Shown in pieces: positions 23,613 through 35,810 of a stretch of DNA of 64,000 bases. The stretch comes from Tragulus kanchil (lineage: Eukaryota > Chordata > Mammalia > Artiodactyla > Tragulidae). The position numbers and the translations under genes are program-made. Where the stretch lies: contig JAIOJX010000006.1 in assembly GCA_022376925.1 (NCBI GenBank), forward strand, positions 62,767,394-62,831,393. The letters are read 5' to 3'. The notes beneath the pieces are model-generated. The model had not been told where the DNA came from and searched no databases. It saw only the letters and a program-made list of their open reading frames with translations. Numbering within the stretch: position 1 is the stretch's first letter; each line of letters opens with the position of its first letter.

Positions 23613-24813
23613 TGATGACATGGCCTAGTGACAGCAAATGTCCTACAACCCTGGGGTACAACTGTACACTCCAAATGTCAGCCTTATTTCTAACAACCAC
23701 ATGCCCGTCACCAGCCCGGTCAAGCTAGTCTTTTTTTTCTGCTTCCCCTGACATCACCTTCAAGTTTCTTCTGCAGCAAATGTAAACTTAAGAATGCTTC
23801 ACCTAATGTGCATTGCCTTGGATTTTGCAATGAGTACCTTCCTCTTAATGTTTGGGAATTAAGAAAGTAAAGAGCAGGAGGGAATAGTTTATGCAAATTC
23901 CCTGGGTAAATCAAAGACTCTGCAAATTTTTAGTTTAAGTAAATATGCAGAATATAAGGTTCACATCAAAGGTATATTGAAGAACAGGAGGCTTACTGCT
24001 TCCCAATACAACCTAATTAGTTGGAGACTCATGTTTGGAGGAAGAAGGGTTATTTAATATAGCTTCTCATAGAAAGATTCACTGGAATCCTAGGACCACA
24101 GTCCTGTAATTCTGGTGTGATCAGTGATGAACAAACTCAAGTGTCATTGAGTGCAGCAGCAGGAAAATATTAATGTAATTGCTTTTCAGAGCAATATCAC
24201 CTAAGTGAAAACCCATATCTTTAGATAAAGTATTGCTTCTGGTTCCAGACTTTGTGAATATAGCCAGACCCTCTGCTGAGGCATACTAGTGCAGTCTCCT
24301 CCGTACTAGCTTAGCAAGCCCTTTGCTGCAGCCTCCAGCTCCTGGAAATCTGTTTTGACATTGCAGTTTCTGGTTTACAGTTTTGAGTGGTTCTTTTTGT
24401 TGGAAATGAATAGTGCTCCAAATACAATCTTATTCTTTTCACGAAAACATGGTGTTAAATATTCCCTTTCCTCCTCTGAGAAAGGAAGGAAGGAACTTCT
24501 GTAGTTAAAGACACCTGAGAGAACATACAAGTGAGAGATGCTTCAGGGTAATTCCAAAATTACCCACCATGCTCTTTTTCTAAAGAAGTTCTGTCTCTAA
24601 GCACTGCACCAGCAACTAGTACTGAGCAGGCTCTCTTCTCTCTCAGTCTCTGAAAGAGGCTGCCCACTCCCTCCTCCCTAGCATCCTCAAGTTCCTCCAC
24701 CACCGGATTCCTCTGTAGCCCAGACAGACTTTGCTTTTTAGCCTCTATTATAACTGCTCCATTACCTCTCTGTGCCTCCTATTTTATCTAATTCATCCAT
24801 ATCTGTGCTGTCC
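23606..24813. repeat. Tandem duplication 5, copy B
   Basis: Second copy of 22404-23612. Confidence 0.95.
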
Positions 24814-25897
24814 ATTTGACACTAAAACTGACTATTGTGTTCATTCTTGCATTCAATTTCTTTTTCAGTAAGTAAATAGTCATTTAGAAATATGGACTTC
24901 AATGTTTCCAAAAGCAGGACTTTGTTATTCTTTGCTTTCCTGCTCCCTGGTCAGGGTTAGGCTGACATACATAGAGTGGTATGCTGGTAAATTCACTCTA
25001 CAGAGGTGGAGGCGGAAGGCCCTGATTTACAGGATGTGTGCTCCCTGTGGTATAAACAACCCCTGTCACAGCTGGATTGAAGCTACCAATGTGATGACCC
25101 TGAGTGTGGAATTCGGGAGCAATGTACACAATCAACTCTCACAAGCTGACTGTTGCACACCACATCTCACAGATATACCACTTACAATGTCATTCTGTAA
25201 TTAAATTCTATTGTAGAAATGTAAAGGGACTCAGTTTCCAGGTGTCTTCTCAAACTTGATAAAACAAATTTCCTCTTTATTCATCCTCAGCCCTGTTTTG
25301 TGTGGAGGGCAGGGATGTAAATAGGAGAGATAGAGGTTAACCATAAGAATAGAAATAACAGTAACTAATTTTATTCTGCTTTTGTTTTCTGTTAGGAATG
25401 TATTCTTCTGATGGTGGAGCTTAATTTTTAGAGTGAACTCCCCCCCACCACCACTATTTCAAAATGTTATTTTAATTTCCAAGCAGTACAGTATAGGAAA
25501 GATGGCCATGAATTTGCCAAAATTCTTCCTACTGAGAAGTAGGATCTGTCTCATCTCCTCCATAACTACTTAGCCACAGAGTGTGGTAAAAGTGAGGCTG
25601 TGTCAGCTTCTGAGCCTGAGCTGTAAGGGAATAACAGCTCACATTTCCCAGTTTGGGGAAATACTTGCTCTTACACCCTCCTGACAGGTTGGGAGGAAGC
25701 CCAAGCGACCTCAGGGATAGAGGTGTGTGAGAAAGGAAGGCTCCCAACTACTGACAGCCTCTGTCCAGTAGCCAGCACCTACTTGCTGGCCATGCAAGTG
25801 AATCCTCTCAGAAGCAACTTCCCCAGCCCCAGTAGAACTGCTCCAGCTGGACGCAGGAAATGAAACAGAGATGACCTATCCCTAAGCCATCTTCACC
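24814..25897. other. Unique DNA, no feature
   Basis: Contains an open frame of 100 codons (24902-25204) with no recognisable domain. A C-rich run lies near 25440. Confidence 0.4.
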
Positions 25898-25939
25898 AAT
25901 TTGCACATACGTGAGTGAAGTGAACGATCATTGTTTTAG

Positions 25940-26014
25940 GACACAAAATATCGGGCTTCCCAGGTGGTCCAGTGGGTAAGGACACCACCTTGCAGTGCAA
26001 GACACAAAATATCG
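25940..26014 (+). mobile_element. Tailless 47-bp SINE-head insertion with target-site duplication (copy A)
   Basis: The 14-bp string gacacaaaatatcg occurs at 25940-25953 and again at 26001-26014. Between them, 25954-26000 is only the tRNA-like head of the CHR-type SINE ('ggcttcccaggtggtccagt' through 'ttgcagtgcaa'). The SINE body and the A-rich tail are both missing. Perfect direct repeats around a partial element show that it entered as this short piece. Confidence 0.9.
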
Positions 26015-26368
26015 AGAAGGTATGCACACAGCAATGAATAATCAAAATCTGTCCTCCTCCCTGCCCCTCCCCCCTCACCTCACCACAATTAGCTGGCAAA
26101 GTATTATCTATCCAAGTGTACCCGTTTTGCTTCACATTGTCCTCCAGTTCTAAATCGTATGCCTCTTAGAACTCTCAATTGTCACTTTCTCCTTCTCCCC
26201 AACCCTTCTTCTTCCCCATCTGGGATGCTTATTCTTATCTCCCTTTTCTGTTCTATAACAATGTATGAATCACTTACCGTGTTTTCAGATAGGTAACTCT
26301 TATCTGAAATTTTGGGGTCAAATGTGTTTTGGAACTTTTTTTTTTTCACATTTTAGAAGGACAGCATG

Positions 26369-26812
26369 GTACTATGGTTTTTCCATTAGTCATGTATGGA
26401 TGTGAGAGTTAGATCATAAAGAATGTTGAGCACTGAAGAAGTAAAGTTTTTGAATTGTTAAACTGGAGATGACTGTTTAGGCACCAAAGAGATCAAACTA
26501 GTCAATCCTAAAGGAAATCAATCCTGAATATTCATTGGAAAGTCGGATGCTAAAGCCGAAGTTCCAATACCTTGGCCACCTGATGCAAAGAGCTGAATCA
26601 TTGGGAAAGACCCTGATGATAGGAAAGATTGAGGGCAGGAGGAGAAGCGAACAACATAAAATGAGATGGCATCACTGACTAAATGGACATGAGTCTGAGC
26701 AAACTCCAGGAGACAACAAAAGACAGGGGAGCCTGTCATGTTGCAATTCATGGGGTCATGAAGAGTCAGGTGTGACTTAGTAACTGAACAATAACAACAA
26801 TGTGACATATAT
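26369..26812 (+). mobile_element. BovB 3' end (copy A)
   Basis: Sense BovB 3' region: 'gtactatggtttttccatta', 'catgtatggatgtgagagtt', 'gaaagtcggatgctaaagcc', 'catggggtcatgaagagtca', ending 'aactgaacaataacaacaa'. 5'-truncated and non-coding. Confidence 0.9.
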
Positions 26813-27033
26813 ACTGGTTATTATACAAAATTTATAGTGCTGTTCTGTAGCAACACCTTGTAATCAAATACAGTAATATTTTAGCAATGAGTTATATAAA
26901 TATTTATATTACATTAAGTGTGATAAAATTTAAAGACATAAATAGAAAAAATCTACCATCTTTCAGAGACTTTGACTTTAAAAAAAAGCAGAATTTGCAC
27001 ATACGTGAGTGAAGTGAACGATCATTGTTTTAG

Positions 27034-27108
27034 GACACAAAATATCGGGCTTCCCAGGTGGTCCAGTGGGTAAGGACACCACCTTGCAGTGCAAGACACA
27101 AAATATCG
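27034..27108 (+). mobile_element. Tailless SINE-head insertion (copy B)
   Basis: Exact duplicate of 25940-26014. Direct repeats are at 27034-27047 and 27095-27108, insert at 27048-27094. Confidence 0.9.
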
Positions 27109-27460
27109 AGAAGGTATGCACACAGCAATGAATAATCAAAATCTGTCCTCCTCCCTGCCCCTCCCCCCTCACCTCACCACAATTAGCTGGCAAAGTATTA
27201 TCTATCCAAGTGTACCCGTTTTGCTTCACATTGTCCTCCAGTTCTAAATCGTATGCCTCTTAGAACTCTCAATTGTCACTTTCTCCTTCTCCCCAACCCT
27301 TCTTCTTCCCCATCTGGGATGCTTATTCTTATCTCCCTTTTCTGTTCTATAACAATGTATGAATCACTTACCGTGTTTTCAGATAGGTAACTCTTATCTG
27401 AAATTTTGGGGTCAAATGTGTTTTGGAACTTTTTTTTTCACATTTTAGAAGGACAGCATG

Positions 27461-27904
27461 GTACTATGGTTTTTCCATTAGTCATGTATGGATGTGAGAG
27501 TTAGATCATAAAGAATGTTGAGCACTGAAGAAGTAAAGTTTTTGAATTGTTAAACTGGAGATGACTGTTTAGGCACCAAAGAGATCAAACTAGTCAATCC
27601 TAAAGGAAATCAATCCTGAATATTCATTGGAAAGTCGGATGCTAAAGCCGAAGTTCCAATACCTTGGCCACCTGATGCAAAGAGCTGAATCATTGGGAAA
27701 GACCCTGATGATAGGAAAGATTGAGGGCAGGAGGAGAAGCGAACAACATAAAATGAGATGGCATCACTGACTAAATGGACATGAGTCTGAGCAAACTCCA
27801 GGAGACAACAAAAGACAGGGGAGCCTGTCATGTTGCAATTCATGGGGTCATGAAGAGTCAGGTGTGACTTAGTAACTGAACAATAACAACAATGTGACAT
27901 ATAT
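27461..27904 (+). mobile_element. BovB 3' end (copy B)
   Basis: Duplicate of 26369-26812. Confidence 0.9.
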
Positions 27905-28073
27905 ACTGGTTATTATACAAAATTTATAGTGCTGTTCTGTAGCAACACCTTGTAATCAAATACAGTAATATTTTAGCAATGAGTTATATAAATATTTATA
28001 TTACATTAAGTGTGATAAAATTTAAAGACATAAATAGAAAAAATCTACCATCTTTCAGAGACTTTGACTTTAA

Positions 28074-28575
28074 GAAGCACAGAAAAGACATTGCAGACTG
28101 GTGTTCTAAACTGATCATCTATGTCTTCTACTAGTCACCGATACGTGATATGCTGCTCGTCATGTATCCTCTTTGCCTGGAAGGTTACAGATTCAAAAGA
28201 AGAGGATGCTGATTCACCACACACACACACACACATACACACACACACATCATTGGGTTTATTGACAAAGCCTATAATTCTGGAAATATTTTTTGTTTCT
28301 AGAAAGACTTCTTATCATTCACTATTTTATGACAATGAGGTTCAAGATGTTTTCTGGTTAACATGAAAATCTAAACCACTAGAAATACAATTCATGATAT
28401 ACTTTCAAGATATAGTAAACCTGTTTACATTCCATAAGCTACTTAAACTTCCTCTGGTTTAGATATTGTCAAATATTGACATTATTATGTAAAATCAGTA
28501 AGTATGTTCCATTTACCTTAGTTCTGAAATTTGCAAAATCATCAAATGTTTAAATAATAGCTTTATTTACTCATC
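28074..28575. other. Unique DNA with a (CA)n tract at 28216-28250
   Basis: A short CA microsatellite interrupted by one TA is visible. Nothing else is recognised. Confidence 0.7.
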
Positions 28576-29862
28576 AAAAAGAATTCCAAAGACCTAAATG
28601 TAAGACCAGAAACCATCAAACTCTTAGAGGAGAATATAGGCAAAACCCTCAAAGACATCAATCAAAGCAAGATCTTCTCTGACCCACCAACTAAAATAGC
28701 AGAACTGAAAAGAAAAATGAACATATGGGACTTCATGAAACTTAAAAGCTTTTGTACAGCTAAAGAAATTACAAAAAAGCTCAACAGACACCCCACAGAG
28801 TGGGAGAAAATCATAGCAAATGAAACAACAGAGAAAGAATTAATCTCCAAAATCTACAAGCAACTCAGACAACTCAGCACAGGGAAAACGAACAACCCAA
28901 TCAAAAAATGGGAAAAAGACCTAAAGAGACGCCTCTCCAAAGAGGACATACAGATGGCCCAAAAATACATGAAACGATGCTCAACCTCACTTATTATTAG
29001 AGAAATGCAAATTAAAACTACAATGAGATATCACCTCACACCCATCAGAATGGCCATCTTCAAGAAATCTGCAGACAACAAATGCTGGAGAGGGTGCGGA
29101 GAAAAGGGAACCCTCTTGCATTGCTGGTGGGAATGTAAATTGATACAGCCTCTATGGAAGACAGTCTGGAGATTTCTTAAAAAACTAAAAATAGAAGCAC
29201 CCTATGACCCAGCAATCCCACTCTTAGGCTTATATCCTGATGAAATCAAAACTGAAAGAAGCACCTGTACCCCAATGTTCATTGCAGCTCTCTATACAAT
29301 AGCCAAAACATGGAAGCAACCTAGATGTCCATCGACGAATGAATGGATCCAGAAGCTCTGGTACATATATACAATGGAATACTACTCAGCTGTTAAAAGA
29401 AATGCAGAAGACTCAATCCTAATGAAGTGGCTGGCTCTAGAACCTATCATAAAAAGTGAAGTAAGTCAAAAAGAGAAAGACAAATACAGTATACTAACAC
29501 ACATATATGGAATCTAGTAGGACGGTCTTGATATCACACACAGGGAACTCATGAAAAAAAAAAAGACAGAGCATAGACATAGGGACATCGTGGTGAATAA
29601 ATAGGGAGGGGGAAGCATGGAGGAAGTAACAAGGAAACCTATAGTGTTATGTGTGGAAAAGATAGCTAGTGTCACAGTGCTAAGGGAATAGGAGTGCTTA
29701 CAATGGCTTGGGGCAAAGGTCTGGAGGGGTGGGATGGGGGGATCTGGGTGGGTGGGGACCATGGATATGCATATGACTGATCTGGGAACATACATGTCTG
29801 TGAACAACAAAACTCTGTAAAACCTTTAAAATAAAGAATAAAAAAAAAAAAAAAGAATTCCA
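28576..29862 (+). mobile_element. 5'-truncated L1 with target-site duplication
   Basis: The 13-bp direct repeat aaaaagaattcca lies at 28576-28588 and 29850-29862. The insert begins inside ORF2 ('gacctaaatgtaagaccaga'), runs through the ORF2 stop at 29515-29517 and a GC-richer 3'UTR, and ends in an A tract before 29850. The 3'UTR ('gctaagggaataggagtgct', 'catatgactgatctgggaac') is the same type as at 32725, 57545 and, inverted, 62886. It is a dead-on-arrival copy, since about 80% of L1 is absent. Confidence 0.92.
28591..29517 (+). pseudogene. L1 ORF2 C-terminal fragment (open, no start)
   Basis: An open frame of about 308 codons encodes the C-terminal part of L1 ORF2p, beyond the reverse transcriptase core. 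It contains the Cys-rich segment with [19 protein letters not shown], followed by '[13 protein letters not shown]', '[20 protein letters not shown]', and ends in LTHIYGI and a stop. Endonuclease and RT domains are missing because the insert is 5'-truncated, so it cannot retrotranspose. The frame is undamaged here. In the duplicate at 30119-30725 small indels break it into two frames. Confidence 0.9.
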
Positions 29863-30106
29863 TTTCTTAGGGCAGATATTTGAGTTGTTTAGTGATGACC
29901 AAAGCTATGTTAAACTTTCAATTAAATTCATTTTTTGAATTATCTGAAGTACAAACAAGAGGTGAAAGAACAAGAATAAAGAGTTTATAGATCTTGAATG
30001 TTTCCAAATTCCAGTTATGTCTGAGTAAATTTGAAGAATGAAATAAGAGAAGAGATAGTGCACACTACTATAATTCAAAAAAGTTCCATTTGCACTTCTT
30101 CTGACA
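28892..30106. repeat. Tandem duplication 7, copy A
   Basis: Repeated at 30104-31289. The offset falls from 1212 to 1183 because copy B has several small homopolymer deletions and one of about 21 bp in the G-rich 3'UTR. Junction microhomology is aca. Confidence 0.95.
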
Positions 30107-31289
30107 ACCCAATCAAAAATGGAAAAAGACCTAAAGAGACGCCTCCCCAAAGAGGACATACAGATGGCCCAAAAATACATGAAACGATGCTCAACCTCAC
30201 TTATTATTAGAGAAATGCAAATTAAAACTACAATGAGATATCACCTCACACCCATCAGAATGGCCATCTTCAAGAAATCTGCAGACAACAAATGCTGGAG
30301 AGGGTGCGGAGAAAAGGAACCCTCTTGCATTGCTGGTGGAATGTAAATTGATACAGCCTCTATGGAAGACAGTCTGGAGATTTCTTAAAAAACTAAAAAT
30401 AGAAGCACCCTATGACCCAGCAATCCCACTCTTAGGCTTATATCCTGATGAAATCAAAACTGAAAGAAGCACCTGTACCCCAATGTTCATTGCAGCTCTC
30501 TATACAATAGCCAAAACATGGAAGCAACCTAGATGTCCATCGACGAATGAATGGATCCAGAAGCTCTGGTACATATATACAATGGAATACTACTCAGCTG
30601 TTAAAAGAAATGCAGAAGACTCAATCCTAATGAAGTGGCTGGCTCTAGAACCTATCATAAAAAGTGAAGTAAGTCAAAAAGAGAAAGACAAATACAGTAT
30701 ACTAACACACATATATGGAATCTAGTAGGACGGTCTTGATATCACACACAGGGAACTCATGAAAAAAAAAAAGACAGAGCATAGACATAGGGACATCGTG
30801 GTGAATAAATAGAAGGGGAAGCATGGAGGAAGTAACAAGGAAACCTATAGTGTTATGTGTGGAAAAGATAGCTAGTGTCACAGTGCTAAGGGAATAGGAG
30901 TGCTTACAATGGCTTGGGGCAAAGGTCTGGAGGGGTGGGGACCATGGATATGCATATGACTGATCTGGGAACATACATGTCTGTGAACAACAAAACTCTG
31001 TAAAACCTTTAAAATAAAGAATAAAAAAAAAAAAAAAGAATTCCATTTCTTAGGGCAGATATTTGAGTTGTTTAGTGATGACCAAAGCTATGTTAAACTT
31101 TCAATTAAATTCATTTTTTGAATTATCTGAAGTACAAACAAGAGGTGAAAGAACAAGAATAAAGAGTTTATAGATCTTGAATGTTTCCAAATTCCAGTTA
31201 TGTCTGAGTAAATTTGAAGAATGAAATAAGAGAAGAGATAGTGCACACTACTATAATTCAAAAAAGTTCCATTTGCACTTCTTCTGACA
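30104..31289. repeat. Tandem duplication 7, copy B
   Basis: Second copy of 28892-30106, with the L1 ORF2 fragment frameshifted at the aaaaggaa and ggtggaatg sites near 30313-30345. Confidence 0.95.
30119..30725 (+). pseudogene. L1 ORF2 C-terminal fragment, frameshifted (copy B)
   Basis: Same protein segment as 28919-29517 but split into two overlapping frames (30119-30346 and 30330-30725) by single-base losses in G and A runs. Given the intact copy next door, these losses look like sequencing or consensus errors rather than old mutations. Confidence 0.9.
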
Positions 31290-32063
31290 CAGGGCAGATC
31301 AATGAACTAGGTTTCTTTTTGCAATCTTTATGCAAATTGTCAAAAAGAATCACTCATAACCCATTTCTCGCGTGTAAAGCCACATTAATTAATCAGCATC
31401 CTTGGCACACTGTTAGTTTCAGATACTAATAAATTAAATTTGGTTGTTTGATAGAGCTTTGGATTTCATTATAATCATATAAAACTCAAGTGGCTTTTTT
31501 ATGATTTAGGAATAAGTTTTTAATTTATATGAAACATCTGTTGTAGGCAGTATTGTTTTTCTATAGCAGTTGAATATTCAGGTTTTAGTTTGGCTCAATT
31601 AAAAAAGCAAGTCTGGAAATTGTTTCTGTAAAGTCATGAGCACCAAATCTTAGGCCTTCATCATTTTCAAATGAGAATACAAACTGCACACAGCTTGAGA
31701 GTTTATAATGAATCTTAAATGAGTCACACTGTGTGCTGGATGCTGTATTAGACATAAAAAGTGATTTAGATCCTCAAGAGCCTTTGTGTTTGAGTAAGAT
31801 TACGTTGTTTCTTCCTTTTTCTGCTTCATTTCATTTTAGATGTCTATTTGTAGGATTTAAAAAGCTTAGAGGGAATTTGGAAAACCACAGAATTACGGTT
31901 GGTTATTATTCTGGAAACTATAATCTGAAAATGAGAGTTTCCTATTTAAATTTTTCTAGATTGAAGAACTGTCCATGTCACTGGGAATAGCCATTTACCA
32001 GAAAGGCTCACTATTCTTCACATCCTGGTTCTCAACCCATCCTGACTTTCTTTTTTTTTTTTA
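31290..32063. other. Unique AT-rich DNA with TAAT-rich motifs
   Basis: No repeat or gene recognised. The left part (31290-31720) has several homeodomain-type TAAT motifs, such as acattaattaatcagcat, and an atgcaaat octamer near 31329. It could be a non-coding regulatory element, but this is only a guess. Confidence 0.3.
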
Positions 32064-32342
32064 ATTTTGGCTTCTTTTATTGCTTTTTTATTTATTTTCA
32101 TCCATCTTTATTTATTTTCATCCATCTTTATTCTTTGGCCTGTGTGCGCCTCCCATTGCAGTGGCCTCTCTCGTTGCAGAGCACCAGCTCTGGGTGCATG
32201 GGTTCCAGAGTGCTGGCTTGTAACTGGACACACCAGTCCAGCTGCTCCATGACACATGGGATCTTCCCGGGCCAGGGATCCAACTGGTGCCCTTCGCACT
32301 GCAAGGCAGACTCTTTACCCACTGGACCACCAGGGAAGCCCC
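32064..32342 (-). mobile_element. CHR-type SINE
   Basis: Near-complete reverse-complement element. Head 'gggcttccctggtggtccag' is read on the minus strand from 32342, middle 'ctctgggtgcatgggttcca' near 32189 on the plus strand, and a tail of repeated 'tttattttcatccatcttta' units. The tail contains a short internal duplication (32089-32131). Best-preserved copy of this family in the window. Confidence 0.9.
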
Positions 32343-32549
32343 CATCCTGACTTTTGACAAGTAAAGCACAGGTAGGTTCTTTCGTGTTGGTCACCCCAGC
32401 TCACTGGGCACTGATAACTCTTGCCCTTATTCTGACCTGAAGTCAAGATATTCTGCTGGTGTTCCTGAATTTTACTCTCTCAGTGACCAGAAGGGAGTTG
32501 CTGAGTTCCTTTCCATTCTGCCCTTATATACACATTCATTGCCCTCTGC

Positions 32550-32635
32550 CTACACACACATACTTGGCTCACACACATTCACATACATACATACACGCTT
32601 ACCCTGGTTCACACACATACACTCACACATATGGT
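32550..32635. repeat. CA-rich low-complexity tract (copy A)
   Basis: Irregular (ca)n/(cata)n sequence. The duplicate is at 33640-33725. The short frames read through it are not genes. Confidence 0.85.
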
Positions 32636-32724
32636 CATATTGCATCTTTCCTGTGGTGGTGTGAAGGCATGGACCTTTTTGACTCAAATCTTTCATTAGT
32701 GTGATTTCACATTGTGGAGACCGA

Positions 32725-32959
32725 ACAATGGGAGGGAGTAACATGGGAACCTATACTGTCATGTGTAGAAAGGATAGCTATTGTCATTGTGCTAGGGGAA
32801 TAGGAGTACCTACAACCACTTGGAGCAATGGTCTGGAGGGATGGGGGGGGAACCTGGGTGGGGGGAGGGCCAAGGGATATGCATCTGATTGATCTGGGAA
32901 CATACATGTACAAAAATAAATTAATTAATTAATTAATTAATTTAAAAAAAAAAAAAAAG
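32725..32959 (+). mobile_element. L1 3'UTR end (copy A)
   Basis: Contains 'aggatagctattgtcattgt', 'gctaggggaataggagtacc', 'ctgattgatctgggaacata', a (ttaa)n stretch and an A run. Same 3'UTR type as the L1 at 28576. The duplicate is at 33815-34049. Confidence 0.85.
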
Positions 32960-33317
32960 AAGGTGTGCACACAGAAGTTCAGTTTGCTCATCCATATAAT
33001 GTGTTCTCTACTTTAAAGAGGTTACTATGTGTAAAATACTTACCATTGTCTCTAGTACATGGTAAAATGCACAATAAATGGGAACTGTTAATAATAAGCT
33101 ATTTAATCAGGCTTGGACCTCAACCAGTCTCGTGTGGTCCCCAGCAATGCACCTTGGTTCTGTAATTGGGTTTCTCATTCCATTCCAAAAAAAACCACAA
33201 AATTAGTTCTTTATCCAGTATGTGCTTGATTCCCCAACTTATGGTTAAGGCCTGGAGCCCTATCCTTCCCTGGGAGACCTCTTCCTTTGTGGATCAAATG
33301 CAGACACTGGGGGGGAA

Positions 33318-34390
33318 GACACACCAGTCCAGCTGCTCCATGACACATGGGATCTTCCCGGCCAGGGATCCAACTGGTGCCCTTCGCACTGCAAGGCAGA
33401 CTCTTTACCCACTGGACCACCAGGGAAGCCCCCATCCTGACTTTTGACAAGTAAAGCACAGGTAGGTTCTTTCGTGTTGGTCACCCCAGCTCACTGGGCA
33501 CTGATAACTCTTGCCCTTATTCTGACCTGAAGTCAAGATATTCTGCTGGTGTTCCTGAATTTTACTCTCTCAGTGACCAGAAGGGAGTTGCTGAGTTCCT
33601 TTCCATTCTGCCCTTATATACACATTCATTGCCCTCTGCCTACACACACATACTTGGCTCACACACATTCACATACATACATACACGCTTACCCTGGTTC
33701 ACACACATACACTCACACATATGGTCATATTGCATCTTTCCTGTGGTGGTGTGAAGGCATGGACCTTTTTGACTCAAATCTTTCATTAGTGTGATTTCAC
33801 ATTGTGGAGACCGAACAATGGGAGGGAGTAACATGGGAACCTATACTGTCATGTGTAGAAAGGATAGCTATTGTCATTGTGCTAGGGGAATAGGAGTACC
33901 TACAACCACTTGGAGCAATGGTCTGGAGGGATGGGGGGGGAACCTGGGTGGGGGGAGGGCCAAGGGATATGCATCTGATTGATCTGGGAACATACATGTA
34001 CAAAAATAAATAAATTAATTAATTAATTAATTTAAAAAAAAAAAAAAAGAAGGTGTGCACACAGAAGTTCAGTTTGCTCATCCATATAATGTGTTCTCTA
34101 CTTTAAAGAGGTTACTATGTGTAAAATACTTACCATTGTCTCTAGTACATGGTAAAATGCACAATAAATGGGAACTGTTAATAATAAGCTATTTAATCAG
34201 GCTTGGACCTCAACCAGTCTCGTGTGGTCCCCAGCAATGCACCTTGGTTCTGTAATTGGGTTTCTCATTCCATTCCAAAAAAAAAAAAACCACAAAAATT
34301 AGTTCTTTATCCAGTATGTGCTTGATTCCCCAACTTATGGTTAAGGCCTGGAGCCCTATCCTTCCCTGGGAGACCTCTTCCTTTGTGGAT
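33318..34390. repeat. Tandem duplication 8, copy B
   Basis: Second copy of 32227-33294. It begins in the middle of the SINE, so 33318-33433 is a headed but tailless SINE piece created by the junction. Confidence 0.95.
33815..34049 (+). mobile_element. L1 3'UTR end (copy B)
   Basis: Duplicate of 32725-32959 with a 4-bp difference in the (ttaa)n/(aaat)n tail. Confidence 0.85.
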
Positions 34391-34796
34391 ATGCTTTTCA
34401 TGTTATCTGCCTCAGCAAACCTGCATATGTCACCTGCTACGCCGACTGGCAGCCGAGCACCTGTCACTCAGGAAAGAAGATAAAGGGCCTGACCTGGTCT
34501 CTCCCTATCGATGTAGCTTCTCTGAGACAAGTCATAAGTCATTAAACTTTGCTCTTAACAGTGTAGTCAAAAGGGAACTGCATTTCTATACATTTTTATC
34601 TAAAATAAAATACAGGATCTAATGATTTGGATGAACAAAGAAACTTATCTACTACAGAAAATTTCATTTTGTCCAAAGAAATTTAAGAATGAGACATTCA
34701 GGAACATTCTTTTTAGAAATGGGCTATACAAGTTAACTATAGGTTCCCAATTTTCTAAGAATTATAATGTATAAAAGTGAAATTAAAAGTCCTTTA
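34391..34796. other. Unique DNA, nothing recognised
   Basis: No supported feature. Confidence 0.4.
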
Positions 34797-35050
34797 AGGG
34801 TTTCCCTGGTAGTCCAGTAGGTAAAGAGTCTGCCTTGAAGTGCAAGGGGCACCAGTCCGATCCCTGGCCTAGGAAGATACCACAAGCCACAGAGCAGCTG
34901 GACCAGTGTGTCCAATTACTAGCCAGTACTCTGGAGCATATGTGCCCAGAGCCAGTACTCTGCAGCGTAGGAGGCCACTGCAATGGGAGGCCCACATGGG
35001 CCAAAGAATAAATGTGGATGAAAATAAGTAAATAAGCAATAAAAGAGGTC
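34797..35050 (+). mobile_element. CHR-type SINE
   Basis: Head 'gggtttccctggtagtccag', middle 'tactctggagcatatgtgcc', tail 'gtggatgaaaataagtaaat'. Full length and intermediate in divergence. Confidence 0.88.
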
Positions 35051-35810
35051 AAAATTTTAAACAGTATTTAAAAAAAAAAAAGTCTTTAAGTCTAAATTGC
35101 CTATTAAATGCAATTGTAATTAATTTCTAATTACTTGAGGTGGTTTGTAGCCTTAAAATGACCATTGTTTATCATCATTAAGTTATAAGTTAAATACTTA
35201 ACTTAATCAAACCTAACATACAAATTAAAGAGCATTAGGTATTTTTTCAGACGATTTTTAGGCCCTCTGCCTCATAATCAGGCAGGTGTCATTTATGTTT
35301 ATTAGATATAGGCTAACTGCTTATGTAAAGTGTTAAGAGAACAGTGGGTCTAGTGACTATTTTAATGAATCTCTAAAATACAAATTTTTAAAGTTTTTAT
35401 TGTGTACTAACCACATAATCATCAGTGTGATATGGGAGATAACACACACATATGCACAGAGCATATGGTCTTTGGCCTCACCATTCTAACCTCACAATGC
35501 TTTTAAACCATTAATCCACCAACATTCATTGCAAAGTCAAATGAAATAAAGGTAGTCATTTAGAAGAAATAAAAATCAATAGAACTGATAACATGAGGAA
35601 TTAATGAAAGAGATGAATCAAAGATAACATTAAAGTTTCAAAACTGAGTTTAAGAAACATTTACAGTAAGAGGTATTTTGAGTCTGAAGTAAAAAGCTGG
35701 AGAAAGATACTTTTATATCTTAATGACTCTGTAACATACTGTTTCACAACAGTTGCACAAAATGAATGTTATATGACTAGAAAGATTAGATATTAAGGTT
35801 AGTCATTTGA
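35051..35810. other. Unique AT-rich DNA
   Basis: No gene or repeat recognised. Confidence 0.4.

Larger units (their letters stand above)
25898..26981. repeat. Tandem duplication 6, copy A
   Basis: Repeated at 26992-28073 (offset 1094, then 1092 after a shorter T run). About ten filler bases (aaaaaaagca type) separate the copies. Confidence 0.95.
26992..28073. repeat. Tandem duplication 6, copy B
   Basis: Second copy of 25898-26981, ending in 'gactttaa'. Confidence 0.95.
32227..33294. repeat. Tandem duplication 8, copy A
   Basis: Repeated at 33318-34390 (offset 1091 to 1096). About 23 filler bases, including a G run, lie between the copies. Differences are in a G doublet, the (TTAA)n tract and A runs. 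Confidence 0.95.

Noticed and set aside
24902..25204. 100-codon open frame
   Set aside because: No domain, no homologue I recognise, and no exon-like context; length is within chance for this composition.
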